64,000 nucleotides of DNA from NCBI RefSeq assembly GCF_020386635.1, contig NZ_CP081942.1, forward strand, positions 5,022,001-5,086,000, given 5' to 3'. The notes under the pieces were generated by a model. That model saw only the letters and a program-made list of their open reading frames with translations. It did not search any database and had not been told where the DNA came from. A program made the position numbers and the translations under genes. Source of the DNA: Pseudomonas sp. MM211. Its GTDB lineage: Bacteria > Pseudomonadota > Gammaproteobacteria > Pseudomonadales > Pseudomonadaceae. Shown piece by piece: positions 23,153 to 32,200 of this stretch. Positions within the stretch are counted from its first letter, which is position 1, and every line of letters starts with the position of its first letter.

Positions 23153-24187
23153 ATGAAACTCGCTCCCGCCCAACTCGGCAAACACCTTCAAGGTTCCCTG
23201 GCTCCCGTCTACGTGGTCTGCGGCGACGAAGCACTGTTGTGCCAGGAAGCCAGTGACGCCATTCGTAACGCCAGCCGTGCGCAAGGTTTCAGCGAGCGCG
23301 AGGTGTTTCACGCCGAAGCCAATTTTGACTGGGGCGTGCTCTATCAAGCCGGCGCCAGCATGTCGCTATTCGCCGAGAAGCGCGTCATCGAACTGCGCAT
23401 CCCCAACGGCAAGCCTGGCGACAAGGGCGCTGCAGCGATCATCGAGTACCTGGGTCGCCCGCCGGAAGACACTCTGCTGCTAATCAGCCTGCCCAAACTC
23501 GACGGCAGCGCGCAGAAGACCAAGTGGGCCAAGGCCCTGATCGACGGCCCACACTGCCAGTTCGTGCAGATATGGCCAGTGGACGCCAGCCAGTTGCCAC
23601 AGTGGATTCGCCAGCGCCTGGCCCAGGCCGGCATGAACGCCACTGCGGAAGCGGTGGATCTGATTGCCGCACGAGTGGAAGGCAATTTGCTTGCCGCGGC
23701 CCAGGAAATCGAGAAGCTCAAGCTGCTCGCAGACGGCCAGCAGATCGATGCTAGCACCGTGCAGGCAGCCGTTGCCGATAGCGCTCGTTACGACGTTTTC
23801 GGCCTGATCGATGCCATCCTCAATGGCGAAGCCGCCCACGCCCTGCGCATGCTTGACGGTTTGCGTGGCGAAGGCCAGGAGTCGCTGTTCATCGTGGTGA
23901 TGCTGGCCCGCGAGCTGCGCCAACTGGCCAATATTTCCTATCAGTTCAGCCAGGGCGTACCGCTGGACAAGGCCTTCGCTTCGGCACGCCCCCCGGTCTG
24001 GGACAAACGCCGCCCGCTGGTGAGCAAAGCCCTGCAGCGTCACTCGCCGGCACGCTGGAATGCGCTGCTGATGGACGCCCAGCAGATCGATGCCCAGGTC
24101 AAGGGCCAGGCAGCAGGTGATCCTTGGGCCAGCCTGTCACGCCTGGTGTTGATGATGGCCGGGCAGCGCCTGAAGCTCGGTGCTTAA
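23153..24187 (+). CDS. holA: DNA polymerase III delta subunit
   Basis: 344-aa clamp-loader subunit that opens the beta clamp. The N-terminal region carries VYVVCGDEALLCQEA and FHAEANFDW, and domain III holds LDGLRGEGQESLFIVVMLARELRQL. The start at 23153 gives MKLAPAQLGKHL, the usual Pseudomonas N-terminus. It lies downstream of lptE with a 42-base gap. Confidence 0.95.
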   Translation: MKLAPAQLGKHLQGSLAPVYVVCGDEALLCQEASDAIRNASRAQGFSEREVFHAEANFDWGVLYQAGASMSLFAEKRVIELRIPNGKPGDKGAAAIIEYLGRPPEDTLLLISLPKLDGSAQKTKWAKALIDGPHCQFVQIWPVDASQLPQWIRQRLAQAGMNATAEAVDLIAARVEGNLLAAAQEIEKLKLLADGQQIDASTVQAAVADSARYDVFGLIDAILNGEAAHALRMLDGLRGEGQESLFIVVMLARELRQLANISYQFSQGVPLDKAFASARPPVWDKRRPLVSKALQRHSPARWNALLMDAQQIDAQVKGQAAGDPWASLSRLVLMMAGQRLKLGA

Positions 24188-24274
24188 CGCCTACATTGGG
24201 TGTGGACATCACCCTAGTAGCAGCGCATCATTTGCTTCGTTCGCATCGACGCGAGCATTGATCAAGGACACGCC

Positions 24275-24484
24275 ATGAGCAAAAAAGCACGCCCGAACAA
24301 GGCCAAATCCATCGTTGCCCAGCCGCTGTTCCGCTCACGCCAGGAACGCCCCGGTAAAGGAAAAGGCAGCTACAACCGCCAAGCCTCCCAGCAAAACTGG
24401 GAGGCTTTTTCGTTTCTTAGGGTGTTGAAAAGCCCAAGTGAGACAGCCAGCTCAATAAAAAAGCAGGCAATACAGGCCGTGTGA
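24275..24484 (+). CDS. arfA: Alternative ribosome-rescue factor ArfA
   Basis: ArfA recruits RF2 to ribosomes stalled without a stop codon. The ORF starts at 24275 after AAGGA. The family core is plain: AQPLFRSRQERPGKGKGSYNR, in which PLF-R and KGKGSY match Escherichia coli ArfA, followed by NWEA. Codons 36-45 are themselves a strong terminator (24381-24410), so most mRNAs should end inside the gene without a stop codon. That is the known self-regulation of arfA: the nonstop product is tagged by tmRNA and degraded unless tmRNA fails. The formal last ~20 residues, ending in a mobile-element end, are unlike ArfA and probably seldom made. Confidence 0.88.
   Translation: MSKKARPNKAKSIVAQPLFRSRQERPGKGKGSYNRQASQQNWEAFSFLRVLKSPSETASSIKKQAIQAV
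24381..24414 (+). terminator. Intragenic terminator within arfA
   Basis: AAGCCTCCCAG (24381-24391) pairs perfectly over 11 bp with CTGGGAGGCTT (24397-24407) around CAAAA and runs into TTTTTCGTTTC. It lies inside the arfA reading frame, encoding ASQQNWEAF. It would release a nonstop arfA mRNA. Confidence 0.85.
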
Positions 24485-24682
24485 AAACGTAGCGAGCGAA
24501 GGTCAGGCAAGGGCTGGGCGCCCCCGCAAACCGGCGAAACGTAGCGCAGCGGAGTAACAGCCGAAGGCTGGCCCGTAGGGCGAACGTAGTGAGTCAAAAG
24601 CGCAGTTTACGAGTTGTAAATGAGCATTTTGAGCTGGTTTTTAACGCCGCATGCCCGAGCGCAGTAGTTTTCACACAGCCTG
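24473..24682. mobile_element. MITE-like element with terminal inverted repeats
   Basis: The left end CAGGCCGTGTGAAAAC (24473-24488) and right end GTTTTCACACAGCCTG (24667-24682) are inverted repeats identical at 15 of 16 bases. AATA flanks both sides (24469-24472 and 24683-24686), which fits a 4-bp target duplication. The 210-bp body has no credible gene. It contains three related blocks of the form ACGTAGYG-AG. It overlaps the last codons of the formal arfA ORF. The parent transposon is not in the window. Confidence 0.65.
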
Positions 24683-24855
24683 AATAACGCGCAACTTACT
24701 GACTGGAAACGAGCGTTCTAAGCCTGTATTCAGTGCAGTAATGACAGCGCAGATACTTTTTAAAGCGCCCGCCAAGGCCGCGTGAGCGCTCCCACAGCCC
24801 GCATTCTCGCTCATCCGTGCTAAGGTGCTCGCCTGCAAAACGTGTTGAGATAATC
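24485..24855. other. Intergenic stretch between arfA and the lytic transglycosylase
   Basis: 371 bases, mostly the MITE-like element. From 24683 to 24855 I see only promoter-sized sequence for the transglycosylase gene and no further gene or RNA. Confidence 0.5.
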
Positions 24856-26148
24856 ATGCCCAACCTGTTCACTCGCGGCCTGCCCGTCACCGCTGCGGCC
24901 AGTTTTCTGCTTTTGCTCACGGCCTGTGCCGACGCCCCTGCTCAGCCATTGGCGGCTCCGAGCATCCCGCAGAGCAAGGCCCCGACCCACATCGCTTTCA
25001 CCCAGCCGGTTCAGGAGCAACTGAGCTTCGAACAGTGGCGTGACTTGCTGCGTAGCGACGCGATGGCCGCCGGTATTAGCCCGACCCTGTTCGACCGCGC
25101 CTTTGCAGGCGTCGTCCCAAATCCGGACGTGGTCAAGGCCGACAGCAGCCAGCCAGAATTCAGCCGCCCAGTATGGGAATACCTGAAAGGGGCCGTTTCC
25201 CCCAGCCGAGTCGCCCGTGGCCGTATCCTGCTCACGCAGAACCGCGCGCTGCTCAATCAGATCGAGCAGCGCTATGGGGTCGACGCGGAAACCCTGGTCG
25301 CCATCTGGGGCCTGGAAAGCAACTTCGGCAGCAACATCGGCAGCCACAACGTGGTGCGCTCCCTGGCGACGCTTGCCTACGAGGGCCGCCGCCAGGCCTT
25401 CTGGCGCAGCCAGTTGCTGGCTGTCCTGCAGATTCTCCAGCATGGCGATATTGCCCCGGAAAGCCTGGTCGGCTCCTGGGCCGGCGCCATGGGCCAGACC
25501 CAGTTCATGCCCACCACCTATAACGAACACGCGGTGGACTTCGACGGCGACGGCAAGCGCGATGTGTGGACGTCCCAGGCCGACGCCCTGGCCTCGGCGG
25601 CTCACTACCTGCAAGGCTCCAACTGGCAACTGCGCCAGCCCTGGGGCTTCGAAGTGCAACTACCGCAGGGCTTCGACTACGCCCTGGCCGACCCGGAAGT
25701 GCGCCGCAGCCTGAGAGAATGGCGTGCCCTTGGCATTCACCCAGTGGGGCAGCCGCTAGGTTCCCCACGTGATGATGCCAGTGCCACCCTACTGCTGCCC
25801 GCTGGGCACCGTGGACCGGCGTTCCTGCTGCTGAGCAACTTCCGCAGCATCCTGCGCTACAACAACTCCACGTCCTATGCGCTGGCGATCGGTCTGCTGT
25901 CGGACAGCATGCGTGGTGGCAATGGCGTGCAGGGCACTTGGCCGGAAGGCGATCGGCAACTGGGCCGTAGCGAACGTGTCGAACTGCAGGAACGCTTGAA
26001 CGCCCGTGGTTTCGACTCTGGCCATGCGGACGGCATCATTGGCGCCAACACGCGCAAAGCGATTCGTGCCTTCCAGCTGCAACTTGGCTGGCCAGCCGAT
26101 GGCTATCCGGACAGCAACCTGATCGAGCAGCTGCGCCAGCAGAACTGA
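24856..26148 (+). CDS. Membrane-bound lytic murein transglycosylase, MltB/SltB family
   Basis: 430-aa outer-membrane lipoprotein that cleaves peptidoglycan to 1,6-anhydro products. The lipobox LLTAC gives Cys24. The SLT_2 catalytic domain (about 55-345) has the catalytic Glu154 in IWGLESNFG, followed by GSWAGAMGQTQFMPTTY and DFDGDGKRDVW. A PG_binding_1 domain ends the protein (about 370-428; LNARGFDSGHADGIIGANTRKAIRAFQ). Similar in order and position to P. aeruginosa SltB3; the exact paralogue is from memory. Confidence 0.9.
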   Translation: MPNLFTRGLPVTAAASFLLLLTACADAPAQPLAAPSIPQSKAPTHIAFTQPVQEQLSFEQWRDLLRSDAMAAGISPTLFDRAFAGVVPNPDVVKADSSQPEFSRPVWEYLKGAVSPSRVARGRILLTQNRALLNQIEQRYGVDAETLVAIWGLESNFGSNIGSHNVVRSLATLAYEGRRQAFWRSQLLAVLQILQHGDIAPESLVGSWAGAMGQTQFMPTTYNEHAVDFDGDGKRDVWTSQADALASAAHYLQGSNWQLRQPWGFEVQLPQGFDYALADPEVRRSLREWRALGIHPVGQPLGSPRDDASATLLLPAGHRGPAFLLLSNFRSILRYNNSTSYALAIGLLSDSMRGGNGVQGTWPEGDRQLGRSERVELQERLNARGFDSGHADGIIGANTRKAIRAFQLQLGWPADGYPDSNLIEQLRQQN

Positions 26149-26309
26149 TCTCTCCCGCGCGGTGACGACCGTCACCGCGCGCACTTCACCGTTTGCGATT
26201 AGCCCGTTCCTGGGCGACCCTGTAATCAGGCCAACCACGTGATCCGTGATGGCCGTGCCTGCCCGCTTGCCGCGATCCGGCATGGGCCAATGACAACAGA
26301 GAGGTCGCT

Positions 26310-27461
26310 ATGCACGACATCGAACTGGACGACGAACAACGCATGATCCGCGACTGCACCCGACAGTTCGCCCGGCGCGCCATCGCCCCCCACGCAGCAG
26401 AGTGGGAAAAAGCCGGCTGGATCGATGACGCGGTGGTAGCCCAGATGGGCGAAATGGGCCTGCTGGGAATGATCGTCCCGGATACCTGGGGCGGCAGTTA
26501 TCTCGACTATGTGGCCTATGCGCTGGCCATCGAGGAAGTCTCCGCCGCCGATGCCGCGACCGGCACCCTGATGAGCGTGCACAACTCGGTAGGCTGCGGC
26601 CCGCTGCTCAATTACGGCAGCGATAGCCAGAAGGACGAATGGCTACCGCGCCTGGCCAGTGGAGAAGTGATCGGCTGCTTCTGCCTGACCGAACCCCAAG
26701 CAGGTTCCGAGGCTCATAACCTGCGTACCCGTGCCGAACTGCGCGGCGATCACTGGGTACTCAATGGCGCCAAGCAATTCGTCACCAACGGCCGCCGCGC
26801 CGGCCTGGCGATCGTCTTCGCGGTTACCGATGCCACGCTCGGCAAAAAAGGCATCTCGGCCTTTCTGGTGCCGACCAACACTTCTGGCTTTCGCATCGAA
26901 CGCAGTGAACACAAGATGGGCATTCGCGCTTCGGACACCTGCGCCATCGCCCTGGAAAACTGCAGCATCCCCGCAGGGAATCTACTCGGCGAGCGTGGCA
27001 AGGGGCTGAGCATCGCCCTGTCCAATCTGGAGGGCGGACGCATCGGTATCGCCGCCCAGGCCGTCGGCATCGCCCGCGCGGCCTTCGAGGCAGCGCTGCT
27101 CTACTCCCGCGAACGGGTGCAGTTCGACAAACCCATAGGCGAGCATCAGAGCATCGCCAACATGCTCGCCGACATGCACACCCAGATCAACGCTGCGCGC
27201 CTGCTTACCCTGCACGCCGCCCGCCTGCGCAGTGCCGGCCAGCCATGCCTGTCGCAAGCCTCCCAGGCCAAGCTGTTCGCTTCGGAAATGGCCGAGCGGG
27301 TGTGCTCAAAGGCGCTCCAGGTGCATGGCGGCTACGGTTATCTGGAGGACTTTCCGGTGCAGCGCTACTACCGGGATGCGCGCATCACCCAGATCTACGA
27401 GGGCTCCAGCGAGATCCAGCGCTTGCTGATCGCCCGCCAGCTGAAGCACTACGAGCCCTGA
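26310..27461 (+). CDS. Acyl-CoA dehydrogenase
   Basis: FAD enzyme (383 aa) oxidising an acyl-CoA to the 2-enoyl-CoA and passing electrons to ETF. Seen: [13 protein letters not shown] (flavin-binding signature), [21 protein letters not shown], and the C-terminal catalytic Glu in [16 protein letters not shown]. Length and motifs fit short/medium-chain enzymes; the chain length preferred cannot be fixed. It stands alone on the plus strand, facing the antiporter gene, with a fold-back element between. Confidence 0.92.
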   Translation: MHDIELDDEQRMIRDCTRQFARRAIAPHAAEWEKAGWIDDAVVAQMGEMGLLGMIVPDTWGGSYLDYVAYALAIEEVSAADAATGTLMSVHNSVGCGPLLNYGSDSQKDEWLPRLASGEVIGCFCLTEPQAGSEAHNLRTRAELRGDHWVLNGAKQFVTNGRRAGLAIVFAVTDATLGKKGISAFLVPTNTSGFRIERSEHKMGIRASDTCAIALENCSIPAGNLLGERGKGLSIALSNLEGGRIGIAAQAVGIARAAFEAALLYSRERVQFDKPIGEHQSIANMLADMHTQINAARLLTLHAARLRSAGQPCLSQASQAKLFASEMAERVCSKALQVHGGYGYLEDFPVQRYYRDARITQIYEGSSEIQRLLIARQLKHYEP

Positions 27462-27464
27462 CTA

Positions 27465-27634
27465 GGGTCTGCTGATGTTTCAGCACGACCGCGCCGGAGC
27501 CCTACGGTTTGCGCGGGAAATCTCGCCATGCGTCGTTGGAGGACTTGAAAAGGGGATGCCATTCCCTGCGTCCTCCGCCTCGCTTGGCGAGATTTCTCGC
27601 AGCAACGCGGCTTGCGCTGAAACGTCAACAGCCC
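27465..27634. mobile_element. 170-bp fold-back (MITE-like) element between convergent genes
   Basis: The ends GGGTCTGCTGATGTTTCAGC (27465-27484) and GCTGAAACGTCAACAGCCC (27616-27634) are imperfect inverted repeats. Inside, GCGGGAAATCTCGCCATGCG pairs with CGCTTGGCGAGATTTCTCGC, and GGAGGAC pairs with GTCCTCC, so most of the element can fold into one long hairpin. It is flanked by CTA and TTA, and the antiporter stop codon begins at the next base. It may end transcription from both sides. Confidence 0.6.
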
Positions 27635-29275
27635 TTAACCCTTGAGCAGGCGCGCCTCGGCGTTGTCCAGGTCGCGGAGGATTTCCGCCAGCATGTCGTC
27701 GTCTAGCTGGTGCTCCTTGCGCATCCGGTACAACTCCAGGCGCTGGGTACGCAGCGCATGCAGACGCATGCGGTACTCCAGTTGGTCGGCCTGGCGCTGG
27801 TTGTCACGCGACTCTTCGGCACTGCGCGTACGGGTGCGCTCGAGCAGATCGCGGTACTCGCTCATCAGCTTGGCGCGGATCTCGGCCGCAGCGATGGCCC
27901 CATCGGTATCCGCAGCCTTTTCATCGTCGGCCTCCAGGCAGCGAATGGCCGCCTGCAGCACCTGAGCGCGGTGACGGTTGAGCTCGCCCTCCTGGCGGGC
28001 CACATTGTCCTGAGGCAGCAGCGGCAGCAGGCTTGGCAGCGCCACGCTGGCGACCAGCAGCGACAGCAGGATCACCCCAGCAGCGATGAGGATCAGCAGA
28101 TCACGCTCGGGAAACGCCTGGCCATTGTTGAGCAGGAGTGGCAACGACATTACGCCGGCCAGCGTCACGGCACCCCGTACGCCACCCAGGGTCAGCACTG
28201 CAGTCAGAGCGAGGCGCGATTGTCCGGCGAAACGGGTCGACTTGCCGCGCCAGCGGCGCAGTATCCCGGAGGTGCGCCAGTAGCTGTAGACCCATACGAA
28301 ACGTAGCGCCATCAGCACGGCATACACCGCCAGCACGTAACCCAACGCCGGCAGCAGCAGTTGCCAGGAGTCAGCGTGATCACCGATCACGGCCTTGATG
28401 ATGTCCGGCAACTGCAGGCCCAGGAGCAGAAATATCAGGCCATTGAAGGTGAATTCGAGCATCGCCCACACCCCGCGATTGAGCAGGCGCGTGGTGGTCT
28501 GCCGTGGCAGCAGATCGAGGCGGCTTTGCATCATGCCGGCGGCAACCGCCGAGAGAATGCCAGACAGCCCCAGGTGCTCAGCGGCCACGTAGGCGGCGAA
28601 AGGCAGCAACAGCATCAGCAACACATGGGGCGCCGGCTCCTCCCAGCCGCGGGCGATCATCCAGGCCCGCAGGCGACCCAACAGATAGCTCAGCGCCAGG
28701 CCGATCAGCAGCCCGCCAACGGCTACCAGCACGAACTGCAGGCTGGCATCGGAAAACGAGAACACCCCGGTCAGCGTCGCCGCCACGGCGAACTTGAAGG
28801 CCACCAGGCCCGAGGCGTCGTTCATCAGCGCCTCGCCCTGCAGCAGGTTGTTCAAGGTGCTGGGCAGGCGCCCGTGGGCAATCGCCGAAACCGCTACCGC
28901 ATCGGTTGGCGACAGCACCGCCGCCAGTGCGAAGCAGGCCGCCAGCGGCACCTGAGGCAGCAACCAATGAATGAAATAACCGGCACCGAGAATGGTGAAG
29001 AACACCAGGGCAAAAGCCAGAAACAGGATCGGTGTACGCAGCTTGCGAAACTGCCCCTTGGGCATGCGCCAACCATCGACGAACAACAGCGGCGGAATGA
29101 ACAGCAGGAGGAACAACTCGGGGTCTAGCCGCACATGCAGCCCCAGTACCGGAATCGCCAACAATGCGCCGATCAGAATCTGCAGGATCGGCAGAGGCAG
29201 GGGAATGAACTGGGCGCTGATACGGGTACCACTGACCACCAGCAACATGGTCAGGATGGTGTAGAGAAGCTGCAT
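27635..29275 (-). CDS. Na+/H+ antiporter, CPA1 family (NhaP/YjcE type)
   Basis: 546-aa inner-membrane antiporter. About 12 helices span residues 1-420. ALAAVLSPTDAVAVSAI carries the TD motif, and EALMNDASGLVAFKFAVA carries the ND pair of CPA1 exchangers; GGVRGAVTLAG is the third conserved stretch. A charged cytoplasmic tail of about 120 residues follows. It precedes yffB-dapD divergently, an order also found in P. aeruginosa as I recall it. Its stop codon abuts the fold-back element. Confidence 0.92.
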   Translation of the reverse strand: MQLLYTILTMLLVVSGTRISAQFIPLPLPILQILIGALLAIPVLGLHVRLDPELFLLLFIPPLLFVDGWRMPKGQFRKLRTPILFLAFALVFFTILGAGYFIHWLLPQVPLAACFALAAVLSPTDAVAVSAIAHGRLPSTLNNLLQGEALMNDASGLVAFKFAVAATLTGVFSFSDASLQFVLVAVGGLLIGLALSYLLGRLRAWMIARGWEEPAPHVLLMLLLPFAAYVAAEHLGLSGILSAVAAGMMQSRLDLLPRQTTTRLLNRGVWAMLEFTFNGLIFLLLGLQLPDIIKAVIGDHADSWQLLLPALGYVLAVYAVLMALRFVWVYSYWRTSGILRRWRGKSTRFAGQSRLALTAVLTLGGVRGAVTLAGVMSLPLLLNNGQAFPERDLLILIAAGVILLSLLVASVALPSLLPLLPQDNVARQEGELNRHRAQVLQAAIRCLEADDEKAADTDGAIAAAEIRAKLMSEYRDLLERTRTRSAEESRDNQRQADQLEYRMRLHALRTQRLELYRMRKEHQLDDDMLAEILRDLDNAEARLLKG

Positions 29276-29480
29276 GACGGGAGAGATCCTTTACGAACAA
29301 GGCCACATGGCGCGCATGGGCTCTGCATTCTAACGCGTCGGATAGAGGCTGCGCAGGGCACGAAGATTGAGTTATGCCCTGACAGCGCCGCAAGCCGGGC
29401 CGACGTGGCATAATCCACCGCTCGCAATTAACAAGGTATTGAGGAGGATTCGACGAGTGGAATCCTTCCGAGGGAAATCA

Positions 29481-29828
29481 ATGAGTAACGTCCTTTATGG
29501 GATCAAGGCCTGCGACACCATGAAGAAGGCCCGTACCTGGCTCGAAGAGCAAGGTATCGCTTACCAGTTTCACGACTACAAGACCGCCGGCATCGACCGC
29601 GGCAATCTGCAGAAGTGGTGTGACGAGCACGGCTGGGAAACCATCCTCAACCGCGCCGGTACCACGTTTCGCAAGCTCGACGACGCCCAGAAGAGCGATC
29701 TCGACCAGGCCAAAGCTATCGAACTGATGCTGGCCCAACCGTCGATGATCAAGCGCCCCGTGCTGGATCTGGGCGCGCGTACGCTGGTCGGCTTCAAACC
29801 CGAGCGTTATGCCGCCGAACTGGCCTGA
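29481..29828 (+). CDS. yffB: ArsC/Spx-family thioredoxin-fold protein YffB
   Basis: 115-aa cytosolic protein of the arsenate-reductase-like (ArsC/Spx/YffB) family. The start is at 29481 after GAGGGA. The motif YGIKACDTMKKARTWLE keeps one Cys but lacks the CxxC pair, and KRPVLDL is the family cis-Pro region. YffB was reported to bind glutathione; the physiological role is not settled. It sits 39 bases before dapD and is probably co-transcribed. Confidence 0.88.
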   Translation: MSNVLYGIKACDTMKKARTWLEEQGIAYQFHDYKTAGIDRGNLQKWCDEHGWETILNRAGTTFRKLDDAQKSDLDQAKAIELMLAQPSMIKRPVLDLGARTLVGFKPERYAAELA

Positions 29829-29867
29829 TACCGTCACCTAAATCGAATTCGTTGCAAGGAAAAGATC

Positions 29868-30902
29868 ATGTCCAACACTCTGTTCAGCCTGGCCTTCGGG
29901 GTCGGCACCCAAAACCGTCAAAGCACCTGGCTGGAAGTGTTCTATGCACAGCCCCTGCTCAACCCGAGCGCCGAACTGGTTGCCAAGGTCACCGAGAAGC
30001 TCGGCTACAGCGGCGGCAACCAGGCCATCGCGCTGACCAACCAGCAGGCCGGTGAACTGGCCAGTGCCCTGAAAAATATCGACTCGGTACAGAGCGCCCT
30101 GCTCACCCGCCTGGCGGAAAGCGCCAAGCCGCTGGTCGCCACTCTGCTGGCCGAAGATGCCGCCCTGACCAGCACCCCCGAGGCTTACCTCAAGCTGCAT
30201 CTGCTGTCGCATCGCCTGGTCAAGCCACACGGCCTGAACCTGACCGGCATCTTCCCGCTGCTGCCCAACGTCGCCTGGACCAGCCAGGGTGCGGTGGATC
30301 TGGTCGAACTGACCGAGCGTCAACTGGAAGCGCGCCTGAAGGGCGACCTGCTGGAAGTCTTCTCGGTGGACAAGTTCCCGAAAATGACCGACTACGTGGT
30401 ACCTAGCGGCGTGCGTATCGCTGACAGCGCGCGTATCCGTCTGGGCGCCTACATCGGTGAAGGCACCACCGTGATGCACGAAGGCTTCGTCAACTTCAAC
30501 GCGGGCACCGCCGGCCCCGGCATGATCGAAGGCCGCGTATCCGCTGGCGTATTCGTCGGCAAGGGTTCGGATCTGGGCGGCGGCTGCTCGACCATGGGCA
30601 CCCTGTCTGGCGGCGGCAACATCGTCATTTCCGTGGGCGAAGGCTGCTTGATCGGCGCCAACGCCGGTATCGGTATCCCGCTAGGCGATCGCAACATCGT
30701 CGAAGCCGGCCTGTACGTGACCGCTGGCACCAAGATCGCCCTGCTCGACGACCAGAACAACCTGGTCAAGGTGGTCAAGGGTCGTGATCTGGCTGGCCAG
30801 GCCGACCTGCTGTTCCGTCGCAACTCGCAAAGTGGCGCGGTGGAGTGCAAGACCAACAAGTCGGCGATTGAGCTAAACGAAGCCCTGCACGCTCACAACT
30901 GA
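29868..30902 (+). CDS. dapD: Tetrahydrodipicolinate N-succinyltransferase
   Basis: 344-aa trimeric left-handed beta-helix enzyme that succinylates tetrahydrodipicolinate, the step before DapC. The long form typical of Pseudomonas has a ~170-residue N-terminal region, then hexapeptide repeats with SARIRLGAYIGEGTTVMHEGFVN-type turns and GGGCSTMGTLSGGG. The C-terminal part AGQADLLFRRNSQSGAVE is family typical. Start at 29868 after AAGGAAAAG. Confidence 0.95.
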   Translation: MSNTLFSLAFGVGTQNRQSTWLEVFYAQPLLNPSAELVAKVTEKLGYSGGNQAIALTNQQAGELASALKNIDSVQSALLTRLAESAKPLVATLLAEDAALTSTPEAYLKLHLLSHRLVKPHGLNLTGIFPLLPNVAWTSQGAVDLVELTERQLEARLKGDLLEVFSVDKFPKMTDYVVPSGVRIADSARIRLGAYIGEGTTVMHEGFVNFNAGTAGPGMIEGRVSAGVFVGKGSDLGGGCSTMGTLSGGGNIVISVGEGCLIGANAGIGIPLGDRNIVEAGLYVTAGTKIALLDDQNNLVKVVKGRDLAGQADLLFRRNSQSGAVECKTNKSAIELNEALHAHN

Positions 30903-30917
30903 GCCAGGCTTTGCCCG

Positions 30918-30971
30918 AGCGGGCTGTGCACGCGATAGACTTGATGATCATCGCGGGCGCAGCCCGCTTTT
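30918..30971 (+). terminator. Branched hairpin terminator after dapD
   Basis: AGCGGGCTG (30918-30926) pairs with CAGCCCGCT (30960-30968), with an inner GCGAT/ATCGC stem, and is followed by TTTAC. It separates dapD from csdA. Confidence 0.6.
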
Positions 30972-30994
30972 ACATTTAGCGTTATGAGATCCGG

Positions 30995-32200
30995 ATGACC
31001 CTGATTTCCCCCTGGCGCGCCGATTTCCCCGGCATGCTGGCCCTCGACCGCGAAGGCCAGACCTACCTCGACAGCGCCGCCACGGCGCAGAAACCGCAAG
31101 CGGTACTGGATGCCCTGCTGGCCTACTACGCCGGTGGTGCCGCCAATGTGCACCGCGCCCAACATCTGCCCGGCGAGCGCGCCACCCGCGCCTTCGAAGA
31201 CACCCGCAACAAGGCAGCGCGCTGGCTGAATGCCGCTGACAGCGAAGAAATCGTCTTCACTCGCGGCGCCACCGAATCCCTCAACTTGCTCGCCTACGGG
31301 CTGGAACACCTGTTCGAGGCTGGTGACGAGATCGTCGTCAGCGCCGCCGAGCACCACGCCAACCTGCTCCCCTGGCAGCAGTTGGCAGCGCGCAAGGCCC
31401 TGAAGCTGGTGGTGCTGCCACTGACGCCCCAGGGCGATATCGACCTGCATCACGCCGCCATGTTGATCGGCCCGCGTACGCGGCTGCTCGCGGTCACTCA
31501 GCTGTCCAACGTGCTGGGCCGCAGGCAAGCGTTGCAAACACTGATTAAGCTAGCCCGCGAGCAGGCCGCGCTAACGGTCGTGGATGGCGCCCAGGCCATC
31601 GTGCACGGCCGCCAGGACATGCAGGCCCTGGATTGCGACTTCTACGTCTGCTCCAGCCACAAGCTGTATGGCCCGGATGGCGTCGGCCTGCTCTATGGCC
31701 GGCGTAGTGCACTACAGCGCCTGCAGCACTGGCAGTTCGGCGGTGAAATGGTGCAGCAGGCGGACTACCTCGCCTCGACCTTTCGCGACGCGCCGCTCGG
31801 CCTGGAAGCCGGTACGCCGCCGGTATCCGGAGTCATCGCCCTTGGCGCGGCCCTGGACTACCTCGACAGCCTCGACGCCAGAGCCATCGGCGACCATGAA
31901 GCCGCACTGCATCGACTGCTGCTGACCGGCCTGCAAGGCTACGCGGGCCTGCGCCTGCTCGGCGAGCCGGAAACCGCGCTGGCCTGCTTTACCGTGGAGG
32001 GCATACACAGCGGCGACCTCGCTCACCTGCTCACCGAGCAAGGCATCGCCGTGAGGGTCGGCCATCATTGCGCGATGCCGTTGCTGCAACGGCTGGGGGT
32101 GAGCGGCGCGATCCGTGTGTCCCTCGCCCTGTACAACGACGAAAGCGATCTACAGCGCTTTTTCGCCGCACTGGATAAGGCCCTGGAGCTGCTGCAATGA
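30995..32200 (+). CDS. csdA: Cysteine desulfurase CsdA
   Basis: PLP enzyme (401 aa) that releases sulfur from cysteine as an enzyme persulfide. Seen: TYLDSAATAQKP, SAAEHHANLLPW with the cofactor-stacking His, VDGAQAIVHG, the PLP lysine in SSHKLYGPDGVG, and the active Cys in VGHHCAMPLL. The csdE gene overlaps its stop by four bases, so the pair forms a donor-acceptor system like the CsdA-CsdE of Escherichia coli. Confidence 0.93.
   Translation: MTLISPWRADFPGMLALDREGQTYLDSAATAQKPQAVLDALLAYYAGGAANVHRAQHLPGERATRAFEDTRNKAARWLNAADSEEIVFTRGATESLNLLAYGLEHLFEAGDEIVVSAAEHHANLLPWQQLAARKALKLVVLPLTPQGDIDLHHAAMLIGPRTRLLAVTQLSNVLGRRQALQTLIKLAREQAALTVVDGAQAIVHGRQDMQALDCDFYVCSSHKLYGPDGVGLLYGRRSALQRLQHWQFGGEMVQQADYLASTFRDAPLGLEAGTPPVSGVIALGAALDYLDSLDARAIGDHEAALHRLLLTGLQGYAGLRLLGEPETALACFTVEGIHSGDLAHLLTEQGIAVRVGHHCAMPLLQRLGVSGAIRVSLALYNDESDLQRFFAALDKALELLQ

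Noticed and set aside
24473..24682. Coding sequence within the MITE-like element
   Set aside because: Only short open frames occur, without ribosome sites or known motifs.
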